Source: WTGU01 sp965242855 (GTDB taxonomy: Bacteria; Pseudomonadota; Alphaproteobacteria; UBA828). Taken from it: a stretch of DNA of 64,000 bases. Position numbers and translations under genes: made by a program. This document shows positions 1-8,387 of the stretch, one piece after another. The stretch is from positions 3,500,171 through 3,564,170 of the forward strand of contig OZ251509.1 of NCBI GenBank assembly GCA_965242855.1, written 5' to 3'. How positions within the stretch are numbered: position 1 is the first letter of the stretch; each line of letters starts with the position of its first letter. The notes beneath the pieces are model-generated. The model saw only the letters and a list, made by a program, of their open reading frames with translations. It did not search any database and was not told the origin of the DNA.

Positions 1-2700
1 GGTGAGGCCCAGACGCTTCAGGTAGCAACACGCGGTCTCCGTCAGATTGGCCCGGCGCGCGCCGTCGCCATTGCCGCCGAGGTCGTCGTCGTGAAGCCAT
101 ACAGGAAAGAGATTGGTGCCGCGTTCGATCAAATGCAGCGAACTCATATGCGTGGTGATGTACGCCTGCGGCTCCGCTGCCCCCCTGCGGAGATGCCGGG
201 CTGCGGACAACCAAAGATTCCCCTCGAACACGTGGGGCTTGTAGTCTGCGCGCTTCTCGTCGAGCAGCTTCGTTTCCGCCTCCCAATAGAGCCATCTCGT
301 GTCGAACGGGCGATAGGCGAAGCGGATAAACCCGGCCTCGTCCGGCCCGCCGCGCTTGAGCAGCGCCTCCCGCACCGGGCGAGCGTCGAACCGCGCCGCA
401 TCCCTCATGGCCACCGGATAGCGCCGGGCAATCTCCTCGTGATTCAGGGCGGAATCGAAGTAGTCGGTGATCCGCGCCTTCAAGCGGTCGAGGTCGGTAT
501 CGACGAGGAAGCCGTTGCGGCTGGTCTTGACGCCCGAAAACGACGCCGGGAACAGGTCGGGCAGGGCTGGCCAGTCGAACCAACCGTCGCCGACCGCCAT
601 CGGCTTGAACGGCTGGCCGAGGCGAAACGCGGGCTCCAGGGCCGAATAACCCGCATCGATGTCGGAAGCATCCAGACTCTCCAGCATCGCCTGCCGCCTG
701 TCGACCGCCCGCGCCTGATGGAAATCGCGATACAGGATGCGTCCGCTCGCCGACGCGCCGGTTCCCGACCTTGACAGCAGTGCGATGCTGGTCCCGACCT
801 TGATCCCCGGCGATTGTCCTTGCAGGGCGAATACCGTTTCGCTGGTCCGCCCGTCGGGCGCGTATTCCGAGATGATGCGGTCACCGTGCAGGTTGTCGAT
901 GCGCACCGTGTCGAACGCCTCCAGATAACGCTCCCGCATCCCCGTGAACGACAACCCGTCCAGCCACGAGTAGTTCGAGATGAAGCACGCCACGCCACGG
1001 CCCGTCTTCTCCGCAATCCGCCGCTCCGCCATGCGGAAGAAGCGCACGTAGAGATCGTTCAACCCCTGCCCCTCCGGACGCCGCACCCGCTTCGTCGAAC
1101 GATACGCCTCCGAAAGCGCACGCTCCTCCTCCACCGCCAGACCCGCGAAACCGTTGTAGGGCGGGTTGCCCAGGATCACGAGGATCGGCGCCTCCCGCTT
1201 CACCCGCTCGGCGCGGTCGCGTTCCTCCTCCAGTTCCGGGAACGGCAACGGCTTCGTCACCCGCGGCTCCCAACCCGTCAGCGCGTTGGTCAGGAACACT
1301 TGCGCGCGCTCGCTCCCGTCTTCCGCCAACGGCGCATCCAGCGCCCGCAGCGCCAGGCCCACTTGCAGATGCGCCACCACGAACGGCGCAGGCATCAGCT
1401 CGAACCCGAACACCCGCGACAGCGCCGCCTGCTTCACACGCGCACCCGCCAGCGCGCCCAGGCCCCGCCCCTTCAGGTTGAACGCGATGCGGCGCAGGAC
1501 TTCCGCCAGATAGGCTCCCGTTCCGCAGCACGGGTCCAGGATGTAGACGTTCTCCGCCGCCAGGCCCTCCGCGATGCCCAGATCGTCCCGCAACGCACGG
1601 TCCACACGCGCCACCATGTAGCGCACCACTTCCCCCGGCGTGTACCAGACCCCCAACTGCTTGCGCAGCGCCGGATCGAACGCTTCCAGGAAGGGTTCGT
1701 AGAAGTAGGGAACCGCCGCGCCCTCGTCGAAGCGCGAGAAGAACGCCGCACGATCCACCCGCTCCAGCGCCGCAGACGTCCAGTCCAGAACCTCCACCAG
1801 ACCCAACGGTTGCAGCCGACCAGGATCGGACAGCTGCTGGAACAGCGCACGGAGGATCGGCGCGCGCAGATGCCAGACCGAGTCATGCCAGTTGAACGGC
1901 CCCGTCGGCGGCGGGGTCCGCCGCGCCCACAGCACCCAGGCGGCGAACATGCCGTAGAACAGCGTCTGCACCAGCGTCGAACGGAAGAACCGCGCCCCAC
2001 GCGCCCCCTCGAAGCGCACTCCCAACGCCTCTTCCAGCGCACCGCGCAGCGCCGCCAGCGCAGGCGCCTCCCCTGCCCCCTCCACACGCGACAGACCGTC
2101 GCGCGCGTAGGAGGCCAGAAGCCACGCCAGGTCCTTCGGCTCCGCCAGCGCCGCACGGTGCGCCAGCGCACGCGCCAGATACTCGGCCAGACCCGCGCCC
2201 ACCGCGCGGGCGAAGGCGCGCGGCTTCTCCAGACGGCGCGCGAATTCCTCGGCGCTCGCCGCCAGACGCAGGCTCTCCAGCCGTGCGGGGCGCCCTGCCG
2301 CGCCCTCCCCCACCAGCACGAAATCGCGGGTGTTCGTCACCAGCACCAAGCGATAGCGGCCCCAATAGCGGCTCACCTGATCGGAGGCCGCCGTCAGCCA
2401 CGCATCGTCGCTGGGCGCCTTCACCTCCACTACGCCGCGCTCCGGCGTCTGCCCCTCGCGCGGACGGCCTTTCTGAACCTGCTTCGCCGCATAGAGGCCG
2501 AAGTCGGGGTGGCCCGCGCCTTGGTCGGCAAGCTCCTGGACGCAGAACACCTTGGGCGCGAGCGCCGCCCCGACGGCGTTCAACAGGTTGGCGAGCGGCC
2601 CGTAGCTCGACCGCTCCCCGGTCGCCCCGCCCGAGGCCCGCACCCGCCGCAAGTCGGCGAAATACGCCTCCACCGCCGGTTGCGCCTTCGTTCCAACCAT
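1..2700 (-). CDS. Type ISP-like restriction-modification enzyme (nuclease, N6-adenine methylase, specificity domain), 3' end outside window
   Basis: The frame is open for 900 codons from an ATG at 2700 to the window edge. In protein order I see a PD...ExK-type nuclease candidate (HPDFGLY about residue 65, then VVEVKAP about residue 90), an SAM-binding motif ILDPCCGTGAYL (about residue 390) and the N6-adenine methylase motif ILGNPPYNGF (about residue 505). The C-terminal part carries YRPFDTRWLYWEAE, a hallmark of the Type ISP specificity domain. Enzymes of this kind cut and methylate DNA from one polypeptide. Unlike classical Type ISP enzymes such as LlaGI there is no room for a helicase domain between nuclease and methylase, so it may act more like a Type IIG enzyme. 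The gene is intact as far as visible. No partner gene is seen downstream because the window ends. Confidence 0.85.
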   Translation of the reverse strand, partial: MVGTKAQPAVEAYFADLRRVRASGGATGERSSYGPLANLLNAVGAALAPKVFCVQELADQGAGHPDFGLYAAKQVQKGRPREGQTPERGVVEVKAPSDDAWLTAASDQVSRYWGRYRLVLVTNTRDFVLVGEGAAGRPARLESLRLAASAEEFARRLEKPRAFARAVGAGLAEYLARALAHRAALAEPKDLAWLLASYARDGLSRVEGAGEAPALAALRGALEEALGVRFEGARGARFFRSTLVQTLFYGMFAAWVLWARRTPPPTGPFNWHDSVWHLRAPILRALFQQLSDPGRLQPLGLVEVLDWTSAALERVDRAAFFSRFDEGAAVPYFYEPFLEAFDPALRKQLGVWYTPGEVVRYMVARVDRALRDDLGIAEGLAAENVYILDPCCGTGAYLAEVLRRIAFNLKGRGLGALAGARVKQAALSRVFGFELMPAPFVVAHLQVGLALRALDAPLAEDGSERAQVFLTNALTGWEPRVTKPLPFPELEEERDRAERVKREAPILVILGNPPYNGFAGLAVEEERALSEAYRSTKRVRRPEGQGLNDLYVRFFRMAERRIAEKTGRGVACFISNYSWLDGLSFTGMRERYLEAFDTVRIDNLHGDRIISEYAPDGRTSETVFALQGQSPGIKVGTSIALLSRSGTGASASGRILYRDFHQARAVDRRQAMLESLDASDIDAGYSALEPAFRLGQPFKPMAVGDGWFDWPALPDLFPASFSGVKTSRNGFLVDTDLDRLKARITDYFDSALNHEEIARRYPVAMRDAARFDARPVREALLKRGGPDEAGFIRFAYRPFDTRWLYWEAETKLLDEKRADYKPHVFEGNLWLSAARHLRRGAAEPQAYITTHMSSLHLIERGTNLFPVWLHDDDLGGNGDGARRANLTETACCYLKRLGLT

Positions 2701-2753
2701 CACATCCCTTGTCGCCGAACACGGCGCGACACGCAAGGGGGTCGTGCCTCCAG

Positions 2754-2945
2754 TTTGAAATGCGGCGCGCCGGGCACTCCCGACGGGATCGGTCGACATG
2801 GATTCCCGCTTTCGCGGGAATGACGGAGAAGGAGGCGGGAATGAAGACTCTTCGGCGCCGCGCCCTGCCCCTTCGCGCCAGTGACCTTCCGCGGGTCGTC
2901 ATTCCCGCGAAAGCGGGAATCCAGGAACCCTGCGGCGTCCCGGTT
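2754..2945. repeat. REPIN-like composite repeat, copy 1, in the intergenic region 2701-3142
   Basis: Two facing palindromic units bracket a spacer: ATTCCCGCTTTCGCGGGAAT at 2802-2821 and its near mirror at 2901-2920, the latter continuing into CCAGGAACCC. The spacer (about 2850-2880) contains TTCGGCGCCGCGCCC. A similar composite lies at 48198-48413, where the spacer is inverted. The 442-bp gap between the restriction gene and the lipoprotein gene holds this unit and the hairpin at 2971; I see no gene in it. Confidence 0.75.
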
Positions 2946-2970
2946 TGCAACTTGGCGCGCCGGCTATGCG

Positions 2971-3009
2971 AACCCCCTCCCGGCCTCCCCCCTGTCAGGG
3001 GGGAGGAGT
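2971..3009. repeat. GC-rich intergenic hairpin, family B copy 1
   Basis: CCCCCTCCCGGCCTCCCCCC is followed by a short loop and GGGGGGAGGAG, forming a strong stem. The same block recurs at about 40830, 41869, 43640 and 57004. Recurrence at unrelated loci suggests a dispersed repeat and not a gene-specific terminator. Confidence 0.7.
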
Positions 3010-3142
3010 GTGGGCGGCCTTCTCCCGACGGGGGAGGAGGCGGGGCATCAGACATCGGGAAGCCGAGCAAGGGCCGGGCCGAACGCGCGACGCCGCTCAC
3101 GGTCGGTTCGGCATGGGCGAGGGGATGCATGCCGGTGCCCGC

Positions 3143-3646
3143 TTACTCGGGTTTGACGTGGCACTCCAGATACGGAGCGCCCCGTTCACCGCAGGCGCCG
3201 TAGCTCAGGGTTCCGTCCGCGCGATAGTGCGTCAGCGTCAGCGAGACGGGGCGGCCCAGGTGGTGTTGCAGGACGACCGCCTTGCCGTCCGCCGTCTCGC
3301 CGGTGAAGAAGGGGCTGTCCCCCGGGCCCATGCGCGCGCGCAGCCGCACGGCCGCTTCCAGGAAATGCGTGCGGACATACGTCCCTTCCGCCCGGTGCGT
3401 GGCCTCGATCCGGCAGGATTCGCCCGTGAACCGGGCGCCCGTCCACCAATTGTCCGGGTCTTCGACCACGACCTCGCCCGAATACGTTCCCGCCCGGATC
3501 TCGGGGAGCGGACCGCTCCACTCCAGCGCCGCAGCCCGGTCCCGCTCCCTGGTCCAGCAGTCGATTCCGGGGTCGCACCCGCTCGAGCCGACGCCGGCGG
3601 CCAGGGCCAGGAGCGCCATCCACCGGGCCGCGGCGCGGCCTCTCAC
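3143..3646 (-). CDS. Putative small lipoprotein of unknown function
   Basis: This is a 167-residue protein. A GTG start at 3646 overlaps the stop of the upstream ABC gene (GTGTGA arrangement) and gives an N-terminus with several arginines, a hydrophobic stretch MALLALAAGVG and a lipobox-like SSGC followed by D, so export and lipid attachment are plausible. An ATG at 3619 is the alternative start but would lose the charged n-region. The mature part is about 150 residues with Cys residues (CDPGIDC, ESCRIE, GACGE, ECHV) that could pair. I recognise no family. Being last in the ABC operon, it may be an accessory envelope protein of the transporter, but that is inference from position. Confidence 0.6.
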   Translation of the reverse strand: MRGRAAARWMALLALAAGVGSSGCDPGIDCWTRERDRAAALEWSGPLPEIRAGTYSGEVVVEDPDNWWTGARFTGESCRIEATHRAEGTYVRTHFLEAAVRLRARMGPGDSPFFTGETADGKAVVLQHHLGRPVSLTLTHYRADGTLSYGACGERGAPYLECHVKPE

Positions 3647-5376
3647 ACCCGGACGCAATCCAGCAAGTGGCGGGTGTAGGGGTGGCGCGGGTCGTCGAAG
3701 AGGCGGCGGGTCTCGGCGGCCTCGACGATGCGTCCGGCCTGCATCACCGCCACCTTGTCGCAATAATGCGCTGCGATCCCCAGATCACCGGTGATGATCA
3801 GGCGCGCGGTGCCGGCCTCTTCGGCGAGCGCGCGGGTCAGGTCGAGGACCTGCCGCTGGATCGTGACGTCCAACCCGGCCGTCGGCTCGTCGGCGATCAA
3901 CAGCTTCGGCCGGTACATCAGCGCCATCGCCAGGCACACCCGCTGCGCCATGCCGCCGCTCAACTCGTGCGGGAAGGCCGCCAGACGCTGCGCCGGGTCC
4001 GCGATGCCCACCATCTCCAGGAGTTCGACCGCGCGGGCGTCCGCGGCCTTGCCGCCGATCTTCTCGTGGGCCTGGAGGGCGCTGCGCAGCATGGCGCCGA
4101 CGGTGGTGAGCGGGTTCAACTGCGACTTCGCGTTGGGCAGGATCGCCGCGATCTGCGTCGTGCGCAGCGCCCGCATCGCGCGCTTGTCGATGGCCAGCAG
4201 GTCGGTCTCCAGATAGCGGACCGAGCCGGCGGCGACGACGAGTTCCGGCGGCAGCAGCCGCAGGACCGACTTCACCAGAACCGACTTGCCGGAGCCGGAC
4301 TCGCCGACGATGCCCATGCTCTCGCCGGCGCCGAGGCCGATGCGAATGTCGCTCAGCAAGGTCTGTCCGGTCATGGGCGCGGCGACGCGCATGTCGTCCA
4401 CCCGCAGCACGGGTTCGCTCTCCGCCTTGAGGAAGAGCGCCGGCGCGGCCGGGGCCGCCGCGTCGTCGTCGCCCTCGCCCGCCTCCAGCGCCGCCGCGCG
4501 CCGCCGGTCGGTCTCCTTGCGGACGGCCCTGGGTTCCATCACCAACGTCAGGATCTCACCGAAGATGCCGAAGGAGAAGACGGTGAGTCCCAAGGCGAGG
4601 CCGGGGAAGAGCGCGGGCCACCATTGCCCGATCTCCAGATATTTGGCGCCGGAGGCGATCATTGCCCCGAGCTCGGGCGTCGGCGGCCTGACGCCGGCGC
4701 CGACGAAGCTCAGGCCGGCGGTGAGCAGGATCGCGAAGCCCACCGTCACCGAGACCTGCACGATGACGGTCGGCAGCGCGTTCGGCAGCACGTGGCGGAA
4801 GCCGATTCGTATCTCGCGGTTTCCCGTCGCCTTGGCGGCCTCGGCGAAGGGGCGCTGCACCAGGGACAGCACCTCCGAACGCACGATGCGGACGAAGACC
4901 GGCGTGTTCACGAAGGCGATCGCGATGATGATGTTGGTGACGCTGCCGCCGAAGACGGCGACCAGGACCATCGCGAAGACGAACACCGGGAAGGACTGGA
5001 TCACCTCCAGGAGCCGCATGAAGATTTCGGCGAAGGCGGTCGCGCCGGCGCCGCCCCGGCTCTCGTAGAGCGCGACCAGGACGCCCAGCGGCGCGCCCAG
5101 GAACACCGAGATCGCCGTCGCCACGACGCCGATCACCACGTCGGTGCGCGGCGCCGCCAGCACCCGAGAGAGGATGTCGATGCCGTTCTCGTCGGTGCCG
5201 AAGGGGTGGGGGCCGCCCGGCGGCAGCAGACGCCGCGCAGGCTCGGCGGTCTCGGTCGGGAAGGGCGCCAGCCAGGGGCCGAAGACGGTCAGGAAGATCA
5301 CGCCGAAGAAGATCGCCAGCACCGCGAGCTGCCATTTCGGCAGGCCGCGCAGGGTGCGTTCGATGCGAAGCCACAC
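3643..5376 (-). CDS. Peptide-type ABC transporter, permease (DppC-like) fused to ATP-binding domain
   Basis: This 577-residue protein joins two normally separate subunits. Residues 1 to about 280 are a DppC-type inner-membrane permease with several hydrophobic spans and an EAA-like loop (FAEAAKATG). Residues about 320-577 are an ATPase with Walker A GESGSGKS, signature LSGGMAQR and Walker B LLIADEP, ending with the oligopeptide-type tail (PYTRHLLD). The Q-loop, normally FQEP, reads LPNA, and the switch histidine, normally ITHD, reads ITGD. This ATPase half therefore has degenerate Q and H loops, while its signature is intact. The partner ATPase at 8388 shows the opposite pattern, so the two probably form an asymmetric heterodimer with one working ATP site. 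It lies 12 bp downstream of the DppB-like permease. Confidence 0.9.
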   Translation of the reverse strand: MWLRIERTLRGLPKWQLAVLAIFFGVIFLTVFGPWLAPFPTETAEPARRLLPPGGPHPFGTDENGIDILSRVLAAPRTDVVIGVVATAISVFLGAPLGVLVALYESRGGAGATAFAEIFMRLLEVIQSFPVFVFAMVLVAVFGGSVTNIIIAIAFVNTPVFVRIVRSEVLSLVQRPFAEAAKATGNREIRIGFRHVLPNALPTVIVQVSVTVGFAILLTAGLSFVGAGVRPPTPELGAMIASGAKYLEIGQWWPALFPGLALGLTVFSFGIFGEILTLVMEPRAVRKETDRRRAAALEAGEGDDDAAAPAAPALFLKAESEPVLRVDDMRVAAPMTGQTLLSDIRIGLGAGESMGIVGESGSGKSVLVKSVLRLLPPELVVAAGSVRYLETDLLAIDKRAMRALRTTQIAAILPNAKSQLNPLTTVGAMLRSALQAHEKIGGKAADARAVELLEMVGIADPAQRLAAFPHELSGGMAQRVCLAMALMYRPKLLIADEPTAGLDVTIQRQVLDLTRALAEEAGTARLIITGDLGIAAHYCDKVAVMQAGRIVEAAETRRLFDDPRHPYTRHLLDCVRV

Positions 5377-5388
5377 GGCGCGCGTCGC

Positions 5389-6444
5389 CTAATTCTGCAC
5401 GCCGCCGATCTTGATGCGCGGATCCATCGCGAAATGGATCAGGTCGACCGCGAGGTAGACCAGCATCGTGAAGATCGCGGCGAAGGAGACGAAGCCCTGG
5501 ATCGGCGCGTAGTCGGCCGTGACGATGCCCTGCACGGCGTACTGGCCGAGCCCTGTGTAGTTGAACACCCGCTCGACCAGGACGGCGCCTCCCAGCAGGA
5601 ACATGACCACGACGCCGGTGATGACCAGGGTCGGGCCGGCGGCGACGCGGGCGGCGCGGGTCAACACGATCCTGGGCGCCAGCCCGACCGCCTCGGCGTA
5701 GGTCGTGTAGTCCGCCTTGAGCGCGCCTTCCATCTGGCTGCGCAGCATCTTGAAGATGGGCGCGCCATAGACGAAGGCGAGGGTGAACACCGGCATGATC
5801 AGATGCAGGACGCCCGACCAGAAGATCTCGAAATCGCCGGCCAGCAGGGAATCGATCAGGATCGACCCGGTGACGAAGGGCGGCTCGAAGTCGAGGATGC
5901 CGAGCCGCCCTTCCGGCCCGGGCAGGATCTCGGCCGGCATCAGGCCGGCGGCGCCCGCGAACAGGAAGAAGATCAGCACCAGGCCCAACAGGAAGTCGGG
6001 GAGCGCGCCGGCCAGCATCCCGTAGCCGAAGGTGAGGTTCTGGAACAGCCGGACGATCCAGTTCCGCGTCCGGCTGGCGGTGACGACGGCGAGCGGCACC
6101 AGGATCAGGAAGACGAAGATCAGCGCGAGGAAGATGAGCTCCAGGGTGACGGGGATGCGGTGGATCAGGTCGTCCAGCACGGCGGTGCCGTTGACCCAGG
6201 ATTCGCCCAGGTCGCCCTGGAAGGCGTTCTCCAGCCAGATCGCGTATTGCTCGGGGATCGGCCGGTCGAGATACATCTTCGCACGCAGCGCCTCGACGGA
6301 CGATTCAGGCGCGAGCGGCCCCAGCGAAAGCCGCGCCGGATCGCCCGGCAGCAGACGCACCAGCACGAAGGTGATGAACGAGATCAGGAAGACCTGCGGG
6401 ATCAGAAACAGGAACCGCCGGCCGATATAGAGCGCGAGGCGCAT
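5389..6444 (-). CDS. Peptide-type ABC transporter permease, DppB-like
   Basis: This 351-residue integral membrane protein has the length and N-terminus (GRRFLFLIPQVFLISFITF) of DppB/OppB permeases. A periplasmic segment containing RLLPGDPARL follows, then five further hydrophobic spans. The cytoplasmic EAA-like loop is around residue 240 (TTYAEAVGLAPR). It pairs with the permease half of the next gene, 12 bp downstream, to form the membrane channel of an importer for peptides or related small molecules. The insert between spans 3 and 4 (about residues 165-205) is longer than in E. coli DppB. Substrate cannot be read from the sequence. Confidence 0.9.
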   Translation of the reverse strand: MRLALYIGRRFLFLIPQVFLISFITFVLVRLLPGDPARLSLGPLAPESSVEALRAKMYLDRPIPEQYAIWLENAFQGDLGESWVNGTAVLDDLIHRIPVTLELIFLALIFVFLILVPLAVVTASRTRNWIVRLFQNLTFGYGMLAGALPDFLLGLVLIFFLFAGAAGLMPAEILPGPEGRLGILDFEPPFVTGSILIDSLLAGDFEIFWSGVLHLIMPVFTLAFVYGAPIFKMLRSQMEGALKADYTTYAEAVGLAPRIVLTRAARVAAGPTLVITGVVVMFLLGGAVLVERVFNYTGLGQYAVQGIVTADYAPIQGFVSFAAIFTMLVYLAVDLIHFAMDPRIKIGGVQN

Positions 6445-6562
6445 GGCGGCCGCTCAGTGAGTCGCGCGTCCGCGCGCGCCGTGCGGAAGACGGGGCGGCG
6501 GCCCGGTGCCGCCGCCCCGCGCTCCCGGCGCCTTCACGCGCGCCTGCCTCGACGAGGCGCCG

Positions 6563-8230
6563 TCAGTCGGCGATCGACATTTCCGCCACGTGGTAGTACT
6601 GCGTCGTGTACCAGCGGAAATTGCTGACCTTCCTGGACAGGCCGACGGCGAAGTAGTGCTCGCCGATCCAGCCCACGCCGGCGAGATCGTGGATGTGCTC
6701 CTGGATGCCGGCATGGGCGGCGATGCGCGCCTCCGGGTCCACCACGCCCTCTCCGTCCTTCAGCACCTGGTCGACCTTCGGGTCGGAGAAGTTGTGGTAG
6801 TTGACGAGGGCGCCCGTCGGCCAGACCAGCTTCAGCGCGTAGTTGATGTCCGGCTGGATCGGCATGTCGGTCCAGATCGCCAGCGAGCCCTTCTTGCTCA
6901 TCACCGTGTCGGAATGGGCAGCGACCGGCAGCTTCTTCAGCGAGAGGTCGATGCCGGCCTCCTTGAAGGAGCTCTGGAGCAGGACCGAGATCGCCTCCTG
7001 GGTGGCGTCGCCCGCGTTGAAGGCGAGCTCGGCCTCGAAACCGTCGGGGAAGCCCGCCTCCGCCAGCAGCGCCTTCGCCCTGGCCGGGTCGTAGTCGTAC
7101 TTCAGATGCCCTTCGTAGCCGGGATAGGTGCTGGGCATCGGCCCCTGCCAGTGGTTCATCATGCCGTGATAGATGTCGGCGATGATCGCCCGGCGGTCGA
7201 TGAGATGGTTGATCGCCTGGCGGACCTTCACGTTGTCGTAGGGCGGCAGCTCGTTGTTGATCATGATCCACATGGACTGGTTGCCGCGCACCGCGACGCC
7301 CCGCGCGTTCTCGTCGTCGGCCAGCGCCACGATCTCGTCGGGGGTCAGCCCCTCGGCCATGTGCACCTTGCCCTGCTTGAGGAGGGCGACGCGGTTGGCC
7401 GATTCCGGGACCACCAGATAGATGATCCGCTTGATCTCCGGCGCGCCGCGCCAGTAGTCCTCGTTGGCCTCCATGACGACGCGCTTGCCGGGGGTCCATT
7501 CCGTCACCCGGTAGGCGCCGAAGCCGCCGCCGTTGGTCGCCACCCATTTGTCGCCCCACGGGTCGTCGTCGGTGGCGTGCTTCATGATCTCGGTCGAGTC
7601 GAGCCAAGCGTTGTAGTAGTTGGTCAGCGCCTTGCAGGCGAGCGGCATCCCCGCCGAGGAGGTGAGCTCGACCGTATGGTCGTCGATCTTGCCGTAGCCG
7701 CCGCTCTCCGGCGGGTTGATCGTCTGGCCCGGCAGGTTGAGCAGGAATTCGACGAAGTTGTTGATCGCGCCGGTGGCCTTGCCGCGCTCGATCCGCCAGA
7801 GCACGTCGTCCGCCGTGAACTCGTTCCCCCACGGCGAGATCACGCCCTTGCGGAGGTGATAGACGGCGCGCTTGCCGTCCGGCTCCAGCACGCATTTCTC
7901 GATGATCCCCGGCACCAACGCCTTCTGGCCCATGTAGTCGGGATATTTGAAGCCCGGGATGGTCGACGGATCCCAGGCGTCGCCGGTCGCATAGGGGAAG
8001 TCGATCCATTCCCAGTTCATGCCGTCCTCGAAGACCTGGGCGCCCATGCTCCAGGTCTGGGGGCTCACGTGCTTGTCGAGGTCGATGCCCTGCGGCAGGC
8101 CGGGGATGGCGATGACCATCGTGTCCTGCGCCGCGGCGGCCGGCTTCGGCGCCAGCGCCCAGGCCGCGGCGGCGAGCGCCGCCGCCGCGACGGCGCCCAC
8201 GCCGCGTCTCGTGATGTCTCCCAGAGTCAT
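6563..8230 (-). CDS. ABC transporter substrate-binding protein, family 5 (peptide/nickel type)
   Basis: This 555-residue exported protein starts with a twin-arginine-like TRRGVGAVAAA stretch and a long Ala-rich core ending in a probable AAA-Q cleavage site near residue 35. The body has SBP family 5 features: KYPDYMGQKALVPGI, YHLRKGV near residue 125 (the WTFHLR block of the family), AYRVTEWTPGKRVV, and the late VRQAINHLIDRR segment. It should capture the substrate in the periplasm and deliver it to the permeases encoded downstream. A 118-bp gap separates it from the DppB-like gene and 157 bp from the ATPase gene upstream. RR followed by a hydrophobic run may indicate Tat export, but the consensus is not complete. 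Confidence 0.9.
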   Translation of the reverse strand: MTLGDITRRGVGAVAAAALAAAAWALAPKPAAAAQDTMVIAIPGLPQGIDLDKHVSPQTWSMGAQVFEDGMNWEWIDFPYATGDAWDPSTIPGFKYPDYMGQKALVPGIIEKCVLEPDGKRAVYHLRKGVISPWGNEFTADDVLWRIERGKATGAINNFVEFLLNLPGQTINPPESGGYGKIDDHTVELTSSAGMPLACKALTNYYNAWLDSTEIMKHATDDDPWGDKWVATNGGGFGAYRVTEWTPGKRVVMEANEDYWRGAPEIKRIIYLVVPESANRVALLKQGKVHMAEGLTPDEIVALADDENARGVAVRGNQSMWIMINNELPPYDNVKVRQAINHLIDRRAIIADIYHGMMNHWQGPMPSTYPGYEGHLKYDYDPARAKALLAEAGFPDGFEAELAFNAGDATQEAISVLLQSSFKEAGIDLSLKKLPVAAHSDTVMSKKGSLAIWTDMPIQPDINYALKLVWPTGALVNYHNFSDPKVDQVLKDGEGVVDPEARIAAHAGIQEHIHDLAGVGWIGEHYFAVGLSRKVSNFRWYTTQYYHVAEMSIAD

Positions 8231-8387
8231 TCTCTTCCCTCCCTCGGGTCTCCCGTTCTGCGCCGCGTCCAGGCCGGCGTCCGTCGGATTGCATGGATAT
8301 TAGAACAAATGCTCGTTCGAAACCGAACGAAAAGCGCCGCGCCGCGACGGGCAGGCCCGGCGGCCCGCGCGCCGCATGGAAGCCGGG

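Noticed and set aside
814..2823. Long plus-strand open frame of 669 codons
   Set aside because: It is antisense to the restriction enzyme, Arg/Gln/His-rich, and shows no domain; high GC keeps it open.
2283..3203. Plus-strand frames over the REPIN-like and hairpin repeats
   Set aside because: They read through palindromes (IPAFAGMT-type and PASPLSGG-type peptides), a known artefact of these repeats.
3667..6627. Plus-strand open frame of 986 codons
   Set aside because: Antisense to the permease genes; composition of Asp/Gln/Arg/His repeats is typical of the mirror of GC-rich membrane-protein genes.
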